A stretch of DNA of 15,122 bases from JAAYBQ01 sp035403465 (GTDB lineage: Bacteria; Spirochaetota; UBA4802; UBA5550). Position 1 is the first letter of the stretch. Every line of letters starts with the position of its first letter. Positions 7,166 through 14,248 of this stretch are shown here, piece after piece. Location: the NCBI GenBank assembly GCA_035403465.1, contig DAONFG010000061.1, forward strand, positions 1 through 15,122. The letters run 5' to 3'. The notes under the pieces were generated by a model. That model ran no database searches. It was not told where the DNA came from and saw only the letters and a list, made by a program, of their open reading frames with translations. The position numbers were made by a program, and so were the translations under genes.

Positions 7166-9007
7166 ATGTCTATACCATTAAGAAGCGACACAACTACCCA
7201 GGGAAGAAGAATGGCCGGGGCGCGCAGCCTGTGGAGAGCCAACGGGATGAAAGAGGGCCAGATCGGCAAGCCGGTTATTGCCATTGTTAATTCATTCACC
7301 GAACTTGTACCGGGCCACGTACACCTTAATGAAGTGGGCAGATTTATAAAAAAACTTATCGAGGATAAAGGATACTTTGCCCCTGAGTTCAATACAATCG
7401 CGATTGATGACGGTATTGCCATGGGCCACAACGGCATGCTCTATTCACTCCCGTCAAGGGAGATCATTGCGGACAGCGTAGAGTACATGTGCAACGCACA
7501 CATGGTTGACGCCATCATCTGCATCCCCAACTGCGACAAGATTATTCCCGGTATGCTCATGGCATCAATGAGACTCAATATACCCACAGTATTTCTTTCA
7601 GGCGGCCCCATGGAGGCCGGCGTAATGGATGGGAAAAAGTACGACCTGATAGACGCCATGGTTATGAGCGCAGACCCTTCAGTCCCGGACAGCGTAATTG
7701 AAAAGCTGGAACAGTGCGCGTGCCCAACATGCGGTTCATGTTCCGGTATGTATACAGCGAATTCGATGAACTGCCTCACAGAGGCACTGGGACTTGGACT
7801 CCCCGGCAACGGTTCAGTCGTGGCAACACACGCTTCAAGGCGGAAGCTTGCCGAAAAGGCCGCGGCGGCGATTGTTGCCATCACAGAGGATTATTACTAT
7901 AACGGAAATAAATCGGTACTCCCCAGGTCAATCGCCACAAGGGAGGCTTTCCTGAACGCCATGTCCCTTGACATAGCAATGGGCGGTTCAACAAACACTG
8001 TACTTCACCTGCTTGCAGTAGCAGACGCGGCAGAGGTAAACTTTACCATGCACGACATAGATGCATTATCGCGGAAAATTCCAAACCTCTGCAAGGTGGC
8101 ACCAAGCGCAGAGTACCATCTTGAGGATGTAAACAGGGCCGGCGGAATTCTTGCCATCATGGGCGAGCTTGACAGGGCCGAACTCATTGATTCAACAGTC
8201 AAACGCGTAGACTACCCTTCGCTTAAAGAAGCGCTGGATGCATTTGACATCATGAGGCCGACCGCGATACCCGAAGCAATTGAAACATACAAGAGCGCGC
8301 CCGGACGGCAGGGCAGGAACCTGAAATTCGGTTCACAGAATACACAGTACCCTGAACTGGACACAGACAGGAAAAAAGGCTGCATCCGCAGCATCGAAAA
8401 CTGCTACAGCAAAGACGGCGGACTGGCTGTACTATTCGGCAACATCGCACAGGACGGCAGTATTGTTAAAACCGCGGGTGTTGATCCTTCTATATACAGG
8501 TTCTCAGGGAAAGCAAAGGTGTTCGACTCACAGGAGGCTGCCTGCGACGGAATACTGGGCGGAAGCATCAAGGCCGGCGACGTAGTGGTAATACGGTACG
8601 AAGGTCCAAAGGGGGGTCCGGGCATGCAGGAGATGCTCTACCCCACATCCTATATTAAATCAATGCATCTCGGCAAGGAATGCGCACTTATCACTGACGG
8701 AAGATTCTCTGGCGGAACTGCAGGTCTTTCAATCGGCCACATTTCACCCGAAGCTGCAGCAGGCGGCGGCATAGGACTCATCAGGGACGGCGATACAATT
8801 GAAATAGATATTCCTGCAAGAAAAATTAATGTCATTGCAAGCGATGAAGAACTCGCATCACGTAAAAAAGCTGAAGAAGCAAAAGGCAGGCAGGCATTTA
8901 AACCGGTCAGGGACAGGCAGATTTCTAAATCTCTTGAAATTTACGCTCTTCTTGCCACATCTGCCGACAAGGGGGCTGTACGTAAGCTTCCGGACTGGGG
9001 GAAATAA
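7166..9007 (+). CDS. ilvD: Dihydroxy-acid dehydratase
   Basis: A 613-residue enzyme, close to the 616 of E. coli IlvD, that dehydrates 2,3-dihydroxy-isovalerate and 2,3-dihydroxy-3-methylvalerate to the 2-oxo acids in valine, isoleucine, leucine and pantothenate synthesis. The iron-sulphur and metal ligand motifs are intact: AIDDGIAMGH (79-88, D81), CDKIIPGMLMA (123-133), CPTCGSCSGMYTANSMN (186-202) and, near the C-terminus, DGRFSGGTAGLSIGHISPEA. ATG 7166 is chosen because it has an ideal AAAGGAG ribosome binding site at 7153-7159 and gives the family N-terminus MSIPLRSDTTTQGRRMAGAR; a GTG at 7109 would add 19 unconserved residues overlapping the palindrome. It stands alone, with its own probable promoter and terminator; no other ilv gene is in view. 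Cytoplasmic, oxygen-sensitive in relatives. Confidence 0.96.
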   Translation: MSIPLRSDTTTQGRRMAGARSLWRANGMKEGQIGKPVIAIVNSFTELVPGHVHLNEVGRFIKKLIEDKGYFAPEFNTIAIDDGIAMGHNGMLYSLPSREIIADSVEYMCNAHMVDAIICIPNCDKIIPGMLMASMRLNIPTVFLSGGPMEAGVMDGKKYDLIDAMVMSADPSVPDSVIEKLEQCACPTCGSCSGMYTANSMNCLTEALGLGLPGNGSVVATHASRRKLAEKAAAAIVAITEDYYYNGNKSVLPRSIATREAFLNAMSLDIAMGGSTNTVLHLLAVADAAEVNFTMHDIDALSRKIPNLCKVAPSAEYHLEDVNRAGGILAIMGELDRAELIDSTVKRVDYPSLKEALDAFDIMRPTAIPEAIETYKSAPGRQGRNLKFGSQNTQYPELDTDRKKGCIRSIENCYSKDGGLAVLFGNIAQDGSIVKTAGVDPSIYRFSGKAKVFDSQEAACDGILGGSIKAGDVVVIRYEGPKGGPGMQEMLYPTSYIKSMHLGKECALITDGRFSGGTAGLSIGHISPEAAAGGGIGLIRDGDTIEIDIPARKINVIASDEELASRKKAEEAKGRQAFKPVRDRQISKSLEIYALLATSADKGAVRKLPDWGK

Positions 9008-9020
9008 ATAAAACAAATAA

Positions 9021-9048
9021 AAAAGCCGGTTGTTAACCGGCTTTTTTT
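9021..9048 (+). terminator. Rho-independent terminator of ilvD
   Basis: The stem GCCGGTT (9025-9031) pairs with AACCGGC (9035-9041) around a 3-nt loop, with a preceding A-run able to pair with the 7-nt T tract at 9042-9048. It begins 14 bp after the ilvD stop. The A/T flanks make it potentially bidirectional. Confidence 0.9.
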
Positions 9049-9447
9049 ACGGCCAGGGAATCCAGTCGCCCCAGAGCTAACAGCCATTTAACATGACTAT
9101 AATCCAGTTAACAATAGTTAACATATATCAAAAATTGCATGAAAACCGCTGTTTGTCAATAATATATTACGGATAATCCCAGTTAATTACAGTTAACATC
9201 TCTTAACATGCTACATTTAACGGCTACAACAAATTTGTATAGATAGTTGGCAACCATGCTTTTTGTTATGCGTTATGCGGCAATTTCCCGGTAAATTTAC
9301 TCTTCACCATTTGCCCCGTATGGCGTTTAAAATCCCTGCATTGAATAAAGACACGTTGAATATAAAGCCCGCGCCGTGGTGTGTGCTGTATGGGGGTAAC
9401 CGTCCCGCATAGTCCTTATAGCAACCCTAATCATATTTCTTGAGTTC
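9049..9447. other. Gene-free junction between ilvD and the phage operon
   Basis: About 400 bp between two terminators that face each other. I find no supported gene, tRNA or known RNA. It holds the phased GTTAAC-like array (9076-9207), a consensus TTGACA on the minus strand at 9153-9158 without a good -10 partner, a 10-bp palindrome ACAAATTTGT at 9229-9238, a tandem TTATGCG pair near 9266-9279, and an imperfect hairpin at 9389-9411 (TATG-GGG arms against CCC-CATA). This is where the host-phage boundary should lie. Confidence 0.6.
9076..9207. repeat. Array of GTTAAC-like hexamers at about 10-bp spacing
   Basis: Hexamers begin at 9076 (GCTAAC), 9087 (TTTAAC), 9107 and 9117 (GTTAAC), then 9182 (GTTAAT), 9192 (GTTAAC) and 9202 (CTTAAC). 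Within each half the spacing is 10, 11 or 20 bp, i.e. one or two helical turns. The two halves also share a longer imperfect direct repeat: ATAATCC plus two hexamers at 9099-9124 and ATAATCCC plus two hexamers at 9173-9199. Such phasing suggests cooperative binding of one protein along one DNA face, for example a repressor or integrase arm sites; the binder is unknown. Confidence 0.6.
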
Positions 9448-9482
9448 AAAAAAAAACCGTTCCCCCACAAACAAGGGAACGG
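9448..9482 (-). terminator. Rho-independent terminator of the phage operon
   Basis: Read on the minus strand, CCGTTCCC pairs perfectly with GGGAACGG (8-bp stem, arms 9475-9482 and 9457-9464, 10-nt loop) and is followed by nine T residues (9456 down to 9448). It lies about 40 bp after the large terminase stop. A smaller hairpin AACGGA/TCCGTT (9495-9509) precedes it. It shows that the terminase is the last gene of its transcript. Confidence 0.9.
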
Positions 9483-9522
9483 CTAACATAATATAACGGA
9501 GTCTCCGTTTTATAAATAATAA

Positions 9523-11451
9523 TTATAAAACCATTTTTGTTTCCTGTGCCATTCTGTCAATAATGGCCCTGCGTGTAATAGATGACATTTGAACGGCATT
9601 ACAACCGCGCGCCCGTGCTTCTGCTCTCCAGTAATCGGTTTCCATTTCCAGAAAAGCATCTGCCCCGGCAAGGCATAAGACAAGACAGTCAAGAGCTTCG
9701 ACGGCCCGCCCTTTGGACTGAAAACTACCATCTGCGAGCCTCTCTTCTGCAATAACCTGATTAAGATAATTGTCTGTTACATCTGCCGGAAATTCAATAA
9801 ATCCGAACTTCTGCTCATCTCCGGGGACACGTTCGATATTAAGATTAGTATAGATGAAATTTTTATAATGATGTGTGCTTACTTCCATAAGCTGCGTGTC
9901 ATCATTCATTTTTGCAAGTCGGTATCTTTTGAAGTTCGACGCGCTTAACTCGTCTTTGTCTTCATGTTTTCTTTTCTTTAATAAAGTAAATCCCTTTGAC
10001 GGAAAAGTGTTTCTCCATCCCTGACAGAAACGATAAACTGCATCATAATAAACACCGTCGCCGCTATCTATAAGAATAATTGACGGTTGAAATTTTCGTT
10101 TATCTTCTATACGTTCATATAAAAACCCGGTACTGTTCGCGTATTCCTGAAGGGCTTCAAAAGCTCCACTGTAAGGGTCATCAATCGCGCCTTTAAACAC
10201 CCGATGTTCTATTATAGATGTACGGTGTCCAGTTCCTATCCCTGCAACTGTCATTTCAATTCGTGCGGGTTTCTCCGGGTCTGTCGTGCTGCCCCTCTGG
10301 ACATCACACCCTATTGTCAGATATACAATGTTTTTCGGAACCGTACCGGATTTATAAAAACCTTTATTATTATTTATCAGCTTTTCAACTTTTGGCCGCG
10401 CTCCGGTTTCCTTGAATGGCAGCCCCATTTTTAAATTTATAAATGATTGCCGTTTTGTGGGGTTCTCTTCTGCTGAAGCATGAGCCGCCGCCATTTCATC
10501 CCATGAGAGAAAAGGACTGTATAAACCGTTAATGTGAAAACTTGCCGTATGTTCATTTATGGCAGTTACCGACGCGCGCCACTCTCCGCCGTTTAACATA
10601 ACATGTTTATATTTTTCAGGAATTTTTTTCCCGCATTTTTCGCACAATACACCGATTGTCTTTTTATCAATTTTTCCTTTTACAGTTTCCCAGTGTAAAC
10701 CATACCCCCGGCCCTGAAAAAAATCTAATAATTGCATGTGTCCACAAAAGGGACACGGGACAAAAAACTGTCTGCAATCACCTTCATCATATAACTGTTC
10801 AATCAAACATGAACCTGATAAAACCGGCGTGCTAATCGCTAGAACTTTCTTTTCTGCCCCCCACTGTTGACTCCGTGCGTGCATAATATCCCAGGTACTA
10901 CCTTCTGACAGTTCAGCTTTATACCTTGAGACCTCATCCGCAATAATAACGCGTTTTGTTGAACTTGCCAGACTTGACGCTGACAACGCGCTTACCGCGT
11001 CGATATTACCGCCGGGGAATTCTTTAGCGTATGCCGTTGAACCTGTTTGACGACTCCCTTTATTATCTGACTGACTGCGAAAAATAATTCCCTGCGCTCT
11101 TGCTGCTGGTTCAATTCTTCGACGCATAAATTTTTCAGCTTGTAACTCATTTGAAGAAACATACATAATTTCTGAAGGTAGAACGGCGGTGTAATACAAA
11201 ATTACAATTTCCCCGACTGTTGACTTCCCAACCTGAGCGGGCCACTGCAAGCGGACTTCCTGAATATTTGACTCTGGACTCATACACTGTAAGGGTTCAA
11301 TCATATACGGCGCGCGGTTTAATTGAAATTTCGCACCCCTATATTTTCCGGCACTTATAATTAAAGATTCGGAAAATTCAGGGATTGAAATTTGACGACG
11401 CTTTGTAGGTCGTTCCCTTAAAAAATCAGCTATAACATGAAACTGATTCAT
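9523..11451 (-). CDS. Phage terminase large subunit, GpA family
   Basis: A complete 642-residue packaging motor: an N-terminal ATPase that pumps DNA into the procapsid and a C-terminal nuclease that cuts it at the cos or pac site. Walker A is QWPAQVGKST (69-78), Walker B VIIADE (168-173), and a coupling motif AISTP lies at 205-209. A zinc-ribbon-like pair follows, CPFCG (233-237) and CEKCG (270-274), as in other lambda GpA-type enzymes. The nuclease half has GCDVQRG (381-387) and ILIDSGDG (459-466). Length and motif order are normal and there is no frameshift. The ATG overlaps the stop of the preceding 65-residue gene (ATGA, 4 bp), so translation is coupled. It is the last gene of the operon, which is odd: TerL usually follows TerS directly and precedes the portal gene. 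No portal gene lies on either side. Confidence 0.93.
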   Translation of the reverse strand: MNQFHVIADFLRERPTKRRQISIPEFSESLIISAGKYRGAKFQLNRAPYMIEPLQCMSPESNIQEVRLQWPAQVGKSTVGEIVILYYTAVLPSEIMYVSSNELQAEKFMRRRIEPAARAQGIIFRSQSDNKGSRQTGSTAYAKEFPGGNIDAVSALSASSLASSTKRVIIADEVSRYKAELSEGSTWDIMHARSQQWGAEKKVLAISTPVLSGSCLIEQLYDEGDCRQFFVPCPFCGHMQLLDFFQGRGYGLHWETVKGKIDKKTIGVLCEKCGKKIPEKYKHVMLNGGEWRASVTAINEHTASFHINGLYSPFLSWDEMAAAHASAEENPTKRQSFINLKMGLPFKETGARPKVEKLINNNKGFYKSGTVPKNIVYLTIGCDVQRGSTTDPEKPARIEMTVAGIGTGHRTSIIEHRVFKGAIDDPYSGAFEALQEYANSTGFLYERIEDKRKFQPSIILIDSGDGVYYDAVYRFCQGWRNTFPSKGFTLLKKRKHEDKDELSASNFKRYRLAKMNDDTQLMEVSTHHYKNFIYTNLNIERVPGDEQKFGFIEFPADVTDNYLNQVIAEERLADGSFQSKGRAVEALDCLVLCLAGADAFLEMETDYWRAEARARGCNAVQMSSITRRAIIDRMAQETKMVL

Positions 11452-11645
11452 TTTATTTTAGGCCCTGCAATTCGTTCAGGGATTGAGAATAAAATTTCCG
11501 GGTTATCTTTAACCGGCAAACTGTCTAATAATTCCATCACTTCATTTATTTGGTCACTTCTACTGATATATTTTTTCCCTTCCTTTACAACCATTACTTT
11601 TAAACTTTCTAAAGTTACATGTTCAAGTGCTTTAATTTTTTTCAT
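11448..11645 (-). CDS. Small unrecognised phage protein (65 aa)
   Basis: MKKIKALEHVTLESLKVMVVKEGKK... is a short charged protein with no motif I recognise. A longer reading from 11717 is possible, but ATG 11645 has a clear GAGGTG ribosome binding site 6 nt upstream and removes an overlap with the preceding gene. Its stop overlaps the terminase start by 4 bp, so the two are translationally coupled. Small genes next to TerL in other phages include small terminases and head-completion proteins; I cannot assign either. Confidence 0.7.
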   Translation of the reverse strand: MKKIKALEHVTLESLKVMVVKEGKKYISRSDQINEVMELLDSLPVKDNPEILFSIPERIAGPKIK

Positions 11646-11667
11646 TTCCTTCACCTCTCTATTATTT

Positions 11668-11877
11668 TTAAACTTCAATATCAATACTGACATCAGTACG
11701 GCCGATTTGTATATCACTTATTGCAATTGATAAATTATTTATGATCTTATCAATTGCCCGCGCGTCGGAGGTTCGCCGATCTGCGATGTACTCCTCTTTA
11801 ATTTCCTCAAGCCGGTCTATCTCATAACGTAAAGGCCGGGTTTTTGACAGTATCGCTGCTTTTTCCTGTGCTGTCAT
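11668..11877 (-). CDS. Small unrecognised phage protein (69 aa), helical
   Basis: MTAQEKAAILSKTRPLRYEI... is largely helical and charged, with a probable coiled-coil stretch (residues 15-50) and a short beta-like C-terminus (TDVSIDIEV). It starts 3 bp after the tail protein stop and ends 22 bp before the next gene. Size and position recall small head-tail joining proteins, but there is no sequence match I would trust. It has no strong ribosome binding site and probably depends on coupling to the upstream gene. Confidence 0.65.
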   Translation of the reverse strand: MTAQEKAAILSKTRPLRYEIDRLEEIKEEYIADRRTSDARAIDKIINNLSIAISDIQIGRTDVSIDIEV

Positions 11878-11880
11878 ATA

Positions 11881-12702
11881 TTAACCATAAATACAGATAA
11901 CGCCCGCCCAACTGTGCATAGGCTTGAATTTTAAAATAATCCTTCTAAATTCAAGCCGTCTTTCTGATGGAATATCACAAAATTTAATTTCTGTTAAATA
12001 TCCGTTTACGTCTCTTGTCGCCGGTCCACCGATAAAGAATATTAAAGGCCAGTAACCGGGATTTGTCGGGACCTGATAAACTGCGTCTAAATATGTGCTT
12101 TGATAACCGTCAAATTCGCCACATTGAAAACCCTCACCACATTCAGCCGGTTTAAAATCAGCTTCAGAGTCATAAGCGTCATGCATTCCGCATTGAATCG
12201 AATATTTCGGCAAGTTGCTATATAGATCACCATTGACAACAAGCTCTCCTCCAAGTTGAGCGCATATTGCTTCAGGTTCGCCGCATTGGAGTCCATCACC
12301 GGAGGTCATGTTGAACGCTTCAGCTAAAAATATATCAGGGTCAACCGCTGGACTGTTTTCATGTACATAAACGTCTGCAAATCCGGCTTCTCTTAACTTC
12401 TCTTGTAATACGTCATAAGCTCCGGTGTTTGCTCTCCTAAATTGAAAAGCCTTTAGTCTTGACCGGCGTTCTGCTTCAGTTGCAAGGGCTGTCGGTATAA
12501 CTCCGTATTCTCTTTCTAAGTCTGAAAGTATAGGAGTTACAGCCGGGTTCCTGAGGTGTGCTAAAAGTTTTAAATCCTGATAAACTTTTTCGCTGTTCTC
12601 TGCTATGCCGTCGAGTAACAAGTCGTAATCATCCCCGGCGGCGGGTTCCCAGAATGAACCCTCTGGTAATAATGCGTTTAATATTGATCTGCTTAATGAC
12701 AT
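11881..12702 (-). CDS. Phage tail protein, YmfQ/DUF2313 family, with a Cys-rich insertion
   Basis: A 273-residue protein. The N-terminal 130 residues look like the YmfQ (DUF2313, Mu gp48-like) family of contractile-tail or baseplate assembly proteins: ILNALLPEGSFWEP, then DLLLDGIAENSEKVYQD, LLAHLRNPAVTP, LSDLEREYGV and a C-terminal RRLEFRRIILKFKPMHSWAGV. It is longer than the usual roughly 190 residues because of a segment at about 135-200 with repeated Gln-Cys-Gly: QCG at 139-141, 170-172 and 193-195, plus ECG at 188-190. The cysteines might bind metal or form cross-links; this is inference. The start has an AGAGAGG ribosome binding site. Such genes normally close a tail module, not sit between terminase subunits. 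Confidence 0.8.
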   Translation of the reverse strand: MSLSRSILNALLPEGSFWEPAAGDDYDLLLDGIAENSEKVYQDLKLLAHLRNPAVTPILSDLEREYGVIPTALATEAERRSRLKAFQFRRANTGAYDVLQEKLREAGFADVYVHENSPAVDPDIFLAEAFNMTSGDGLQCGEPEAICAQLGGELVVNGDLYSNLPKYSIQCGMHDAYDSEADFKPAECGEGFQCGEFDGYQSTYLDAVYQVPTNPGYWPLIFFIGGPATRDVNGYLTEIKFCDIPSERRLEFRRIILKFKPMHSWAGVICIYG

Positions 12703-12716
12703 TTATTTTACCTCTC

Positions 12717-12983
12717 TTAATTGTAGTAAATTGGTTTTTGAAATATTGCTTTGTTGCCGTCTGGAAATTTGCGAGCAACAAAACTTTTATGTTTCGGAAT
12801 ATCGGATGGACGTGCCAAGCGACAAGCCCAATAGGCGACCTGACCTACACTTGTAAAATTTTCAATCTTACTCCAGCCATTGACAACATCCTCTGCAATT
12901 TCTATAAGGGTAATCGGCTTTTTATCTTTATCATATCCCAAGACTGCATTTGCGGGACTGAGTTCAACAAGTTCATTTTCCAT
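12717..12983 (-). CDS. Unrecognised phage protein (88 aa)
   Basis: MENELVELSPANAVLGYDKDKKPITLIEIAEDVV... has no motif I recognise, is mixed alpha/beta in appearance, and has a single cysteine. The start has an excellent AAGGAG ribosome binding site 7 nt upstream. The gene lies 14 bp before the tail protein and after a 50-bp gap containing a hairpin. Position suggests a tail or baseplate accessory protein. Confidence 0.7.
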   Translation of the reverse strand: MENELVELSPANAVLGYDKDKKPITLIEIAEDVVNGWSKIENFTSVGQVAYWACRLARPSDIPKHKSFVARKFPDGNKAIFQKPIYYN

Positions 12984-13003
12984 TTTAATTCTCCTTAAAT
13001 TTT

Positions 13004-13023
13004 CCCGGTATATTTCAACCGGG
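13004..13023 (-). other. Intercistronic hairpin followed by shared 12-mer
   Basis: CCCGGT (13004-13009) and ACCGGG (13018-13023) form a 6-bp stem with an 8-nt loop in the gap between the 170- and 88-residue genes. On the minus-strand transcript it is followed by AAAATTTAAGGA, which supplies the ribosome binding site. There is no U tract, so a processing or translation-control stem is more likely than a terminator. Confidence 0.5.
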
Positions 13024-13033
13024 ATTTAAATTT

Positions 13034-13546
13034 TTAAATACTGCCTTCTTTAAACTTTTGAACAAAATTCAGAATATCGGCTTCAGTCCGCATAATGCCA
13101 TCCTGTGAAAGATCTGAATTGTTAATCACGGGTTCGATATAATCGCCCCTTAATTTTGCCGCGAGTGCCATTACATCGGCTTCAGTTTCAACAACTCCGC
13201 TTTCTGGGGGTGTGGCCTGTGGAGTGCTTGACTGTGGAACGTATGCAGCTTTCATTCCTGAAATTTCGGAAAGACTGACATTAAATTCACGGGCTTTTTT
13301 TTCTGCTGCTTCAGGGTCATTCTTTGCAAGATTAAGAAGAAAGTTTCTTGTCTTTTGTGAAATAAAATCAGCTCCCGCCTTTGGATTCATCTTCAGCATT
13401 TTAGCGGCTTCGACAAGCTCCGATTCACTGAGACAAGTTCCCTGCTGATTCTTTAAAGAAAAATTTAACATCCCGGCGGCGTTTAAGTCGGTGCGTCTGA
13501 TGTTCTCAATTACTTTTTGTGTTCTGTCGTCCTGTAAGTGTTCCAT
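13034..13546 (-). CDS. Unrecognised phage protein (170 aa) with internal TEAD repeat
   Basis: A hydrophilic helical protein. The N-terminal two thirds are charged helices; a Pro/Ser/Thr linker (SSTPQATPPES, about 107-117) leads to a C-terminal part with two copies of a short motif, ETEADVMALAAKLRGDYI and RTEADILNFVQKFKEGSI, separated by about 17 residues. The repeat suggests a duplicated binding helix, for example for a capsid or tail partner. It begins 4 bp after the 96-residue gene, whose last codons supply a GAGAGGA ribosome binding site. Function unknown; a scaffold or tail assembly factor would fit the size and composition but is speculative. Confidence 0.7.
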   Translation of the reverse strand: MEHLQDDRTQKVIENIRRTDLNAAGMLNFSLKNQQGTCLSESELVEAAKMLKMNPKAGADFISQKTRNFLLNLAKNDPEAAEKKAREFNVSLSEISGMKAAYVPQSSTPQATPPESGVVETEADVMALAAKLRGDYIEPVINNSDLSQDGIMRTEADILNFVQKFKEGSI

Positions 13547-13550
13547 TTTC

Positions 13551-13841
13551 TCATCCTCTCATCTGAGTTAAATTATTTTTGATTTGATAGCCCCGTGGAG
13601 TCCTCAAGGCAACCTTTGCGGCGTGGTCTCTTTCGATAGTTACAAGTGCGTCCTGTAATTCTTCGATCTTGGCAAGTACGGCCTTTTTCCTGTTCTCTGC
13701 GATTTTATCCTCTAAGGAATATAAATCTGAGAAAAATTTAATAGGGTCTCCCATAAGATATCCGCCTTCTCTTGCCTGATGTCGGTCAAGCTGATCTTTC
13801 AACCTTGCCCCATCATTGACATATGAAATTGCTGTAGCCAT
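13551..13841 (-). CDS. Unrecognised phage protein (96 aa)
   Basis: MATAISYVNDGARLKDQLDR... is a helical, charged protein with a likely coiled coil in residues 43-75 (SLEDKIAENRKKAVLAKIEE). Its ATG overlaps the stop of the upstream gene (TAATG), indicating translational coupling, with a GAGGCGAG ribosome binding site. Phage origin is inferred only from the operon. No family recognised. Confidence 0.68.
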   Translation of the reverse strand: MATAISYVNDGARLKDQLDRHQAREGGYLMGDPIKFFSDLYSLEDKIAENRKKAVLAKIEELQDALVTIERDHAAKVALRTPRGYQIKNNLTQMRG

Positions 13842-14194
13842 TATCTCGCCTCGTCTCTCTGTCTCTGTCTTACTGAAACAGGGTGAGCTGCAAGTTCTTC
13901 TCTGATGACATTTAATTTAATTACCAAGTCATCATGATTTTTTATTGCCTTCTCTAACTCTTTACGTCTGAAGTCCAGCTCCCGCATAAATTCAACATCA
14001 GTATTCATGGAATTTACGGCTTCATTTTTCAAACGTATAAACGCCCCTGTTTTGAAAGTACAATCCCATTTAGCATTCCCAAGATTATCCTGCATTTTTT
14101 GTAAGCGGCGGATAATGTCGTGATAGTTAGCGTCTGGAACTGCAAGGGGTGAGCTTTGAATCTGTTCTGTTGGTACTGCTGTTTTTTGTGTCAT
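13841..14194 (-). CDS. Unrecognised phage protein (117 aa), coiled coil
   Basis: A Pro/Gln-rich N-terminus (1-22) precedes a long helical region (about 25-105) with coiled-coil character, ending in an Arg/Gln-rich tail (VSVRQRQRDEAR). It follows the small-terminase-like gene after a 53-bp gap that holds a hairpin, and its stop overlaps the next start. AAGGATGG about 12 nt upstream is the likely ribosome binding site. No family recognised. Confidence 0.68.
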   Translation of the reverse strand: MTQKTAVPTEQIQSSPLAVPDANYHDIIRRLQKMQDNLGNAKWDCTFKTGAFIRLKNEAVNSMNTDVEFMRELDFRRKELEKAIKNHDDLVIKLNVIREELAAHPVSVRQRQRDEAR

Positions 14195-14222
14195 GGTTTT
14201 TTACCATCCTTAAATTTTTATT

Positions 14223-14248
14223 AGTACACCGATAATCGGCGTTGTACT
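14223..14248 (-). other. Intercistronic inverted repeat followed by shared 12-mer
   Basis: AGTACA-CCGAT (14223-14233) pairs with ATCGG-TGTACT (14235-14239 and 14243-14248), 11 bp with a 3-nt bulge (CGT). It overlaps the stop codon of the small-terminase-like gene. Downstream on the minus strand lies the same AAAATTTAAGGA found behind the hairpin at 13004-13023. Confidence 0.5.

Noticed and set aside
7441..7884. A 147-codon minus-strand frame inside ilvD
   Set aside because: It lies opposite the conserved CPTCGSCSG and CDKIIPG motifs of ilvD, and the product is low in recognisable structure.
9257..9295. A 12-codon mini-ORF (MLFVMRYAAISR) over the tandem TTATGCG
   Set aside because: It is too short, lacks a ribosome binding site and is explained by the repeat itself.
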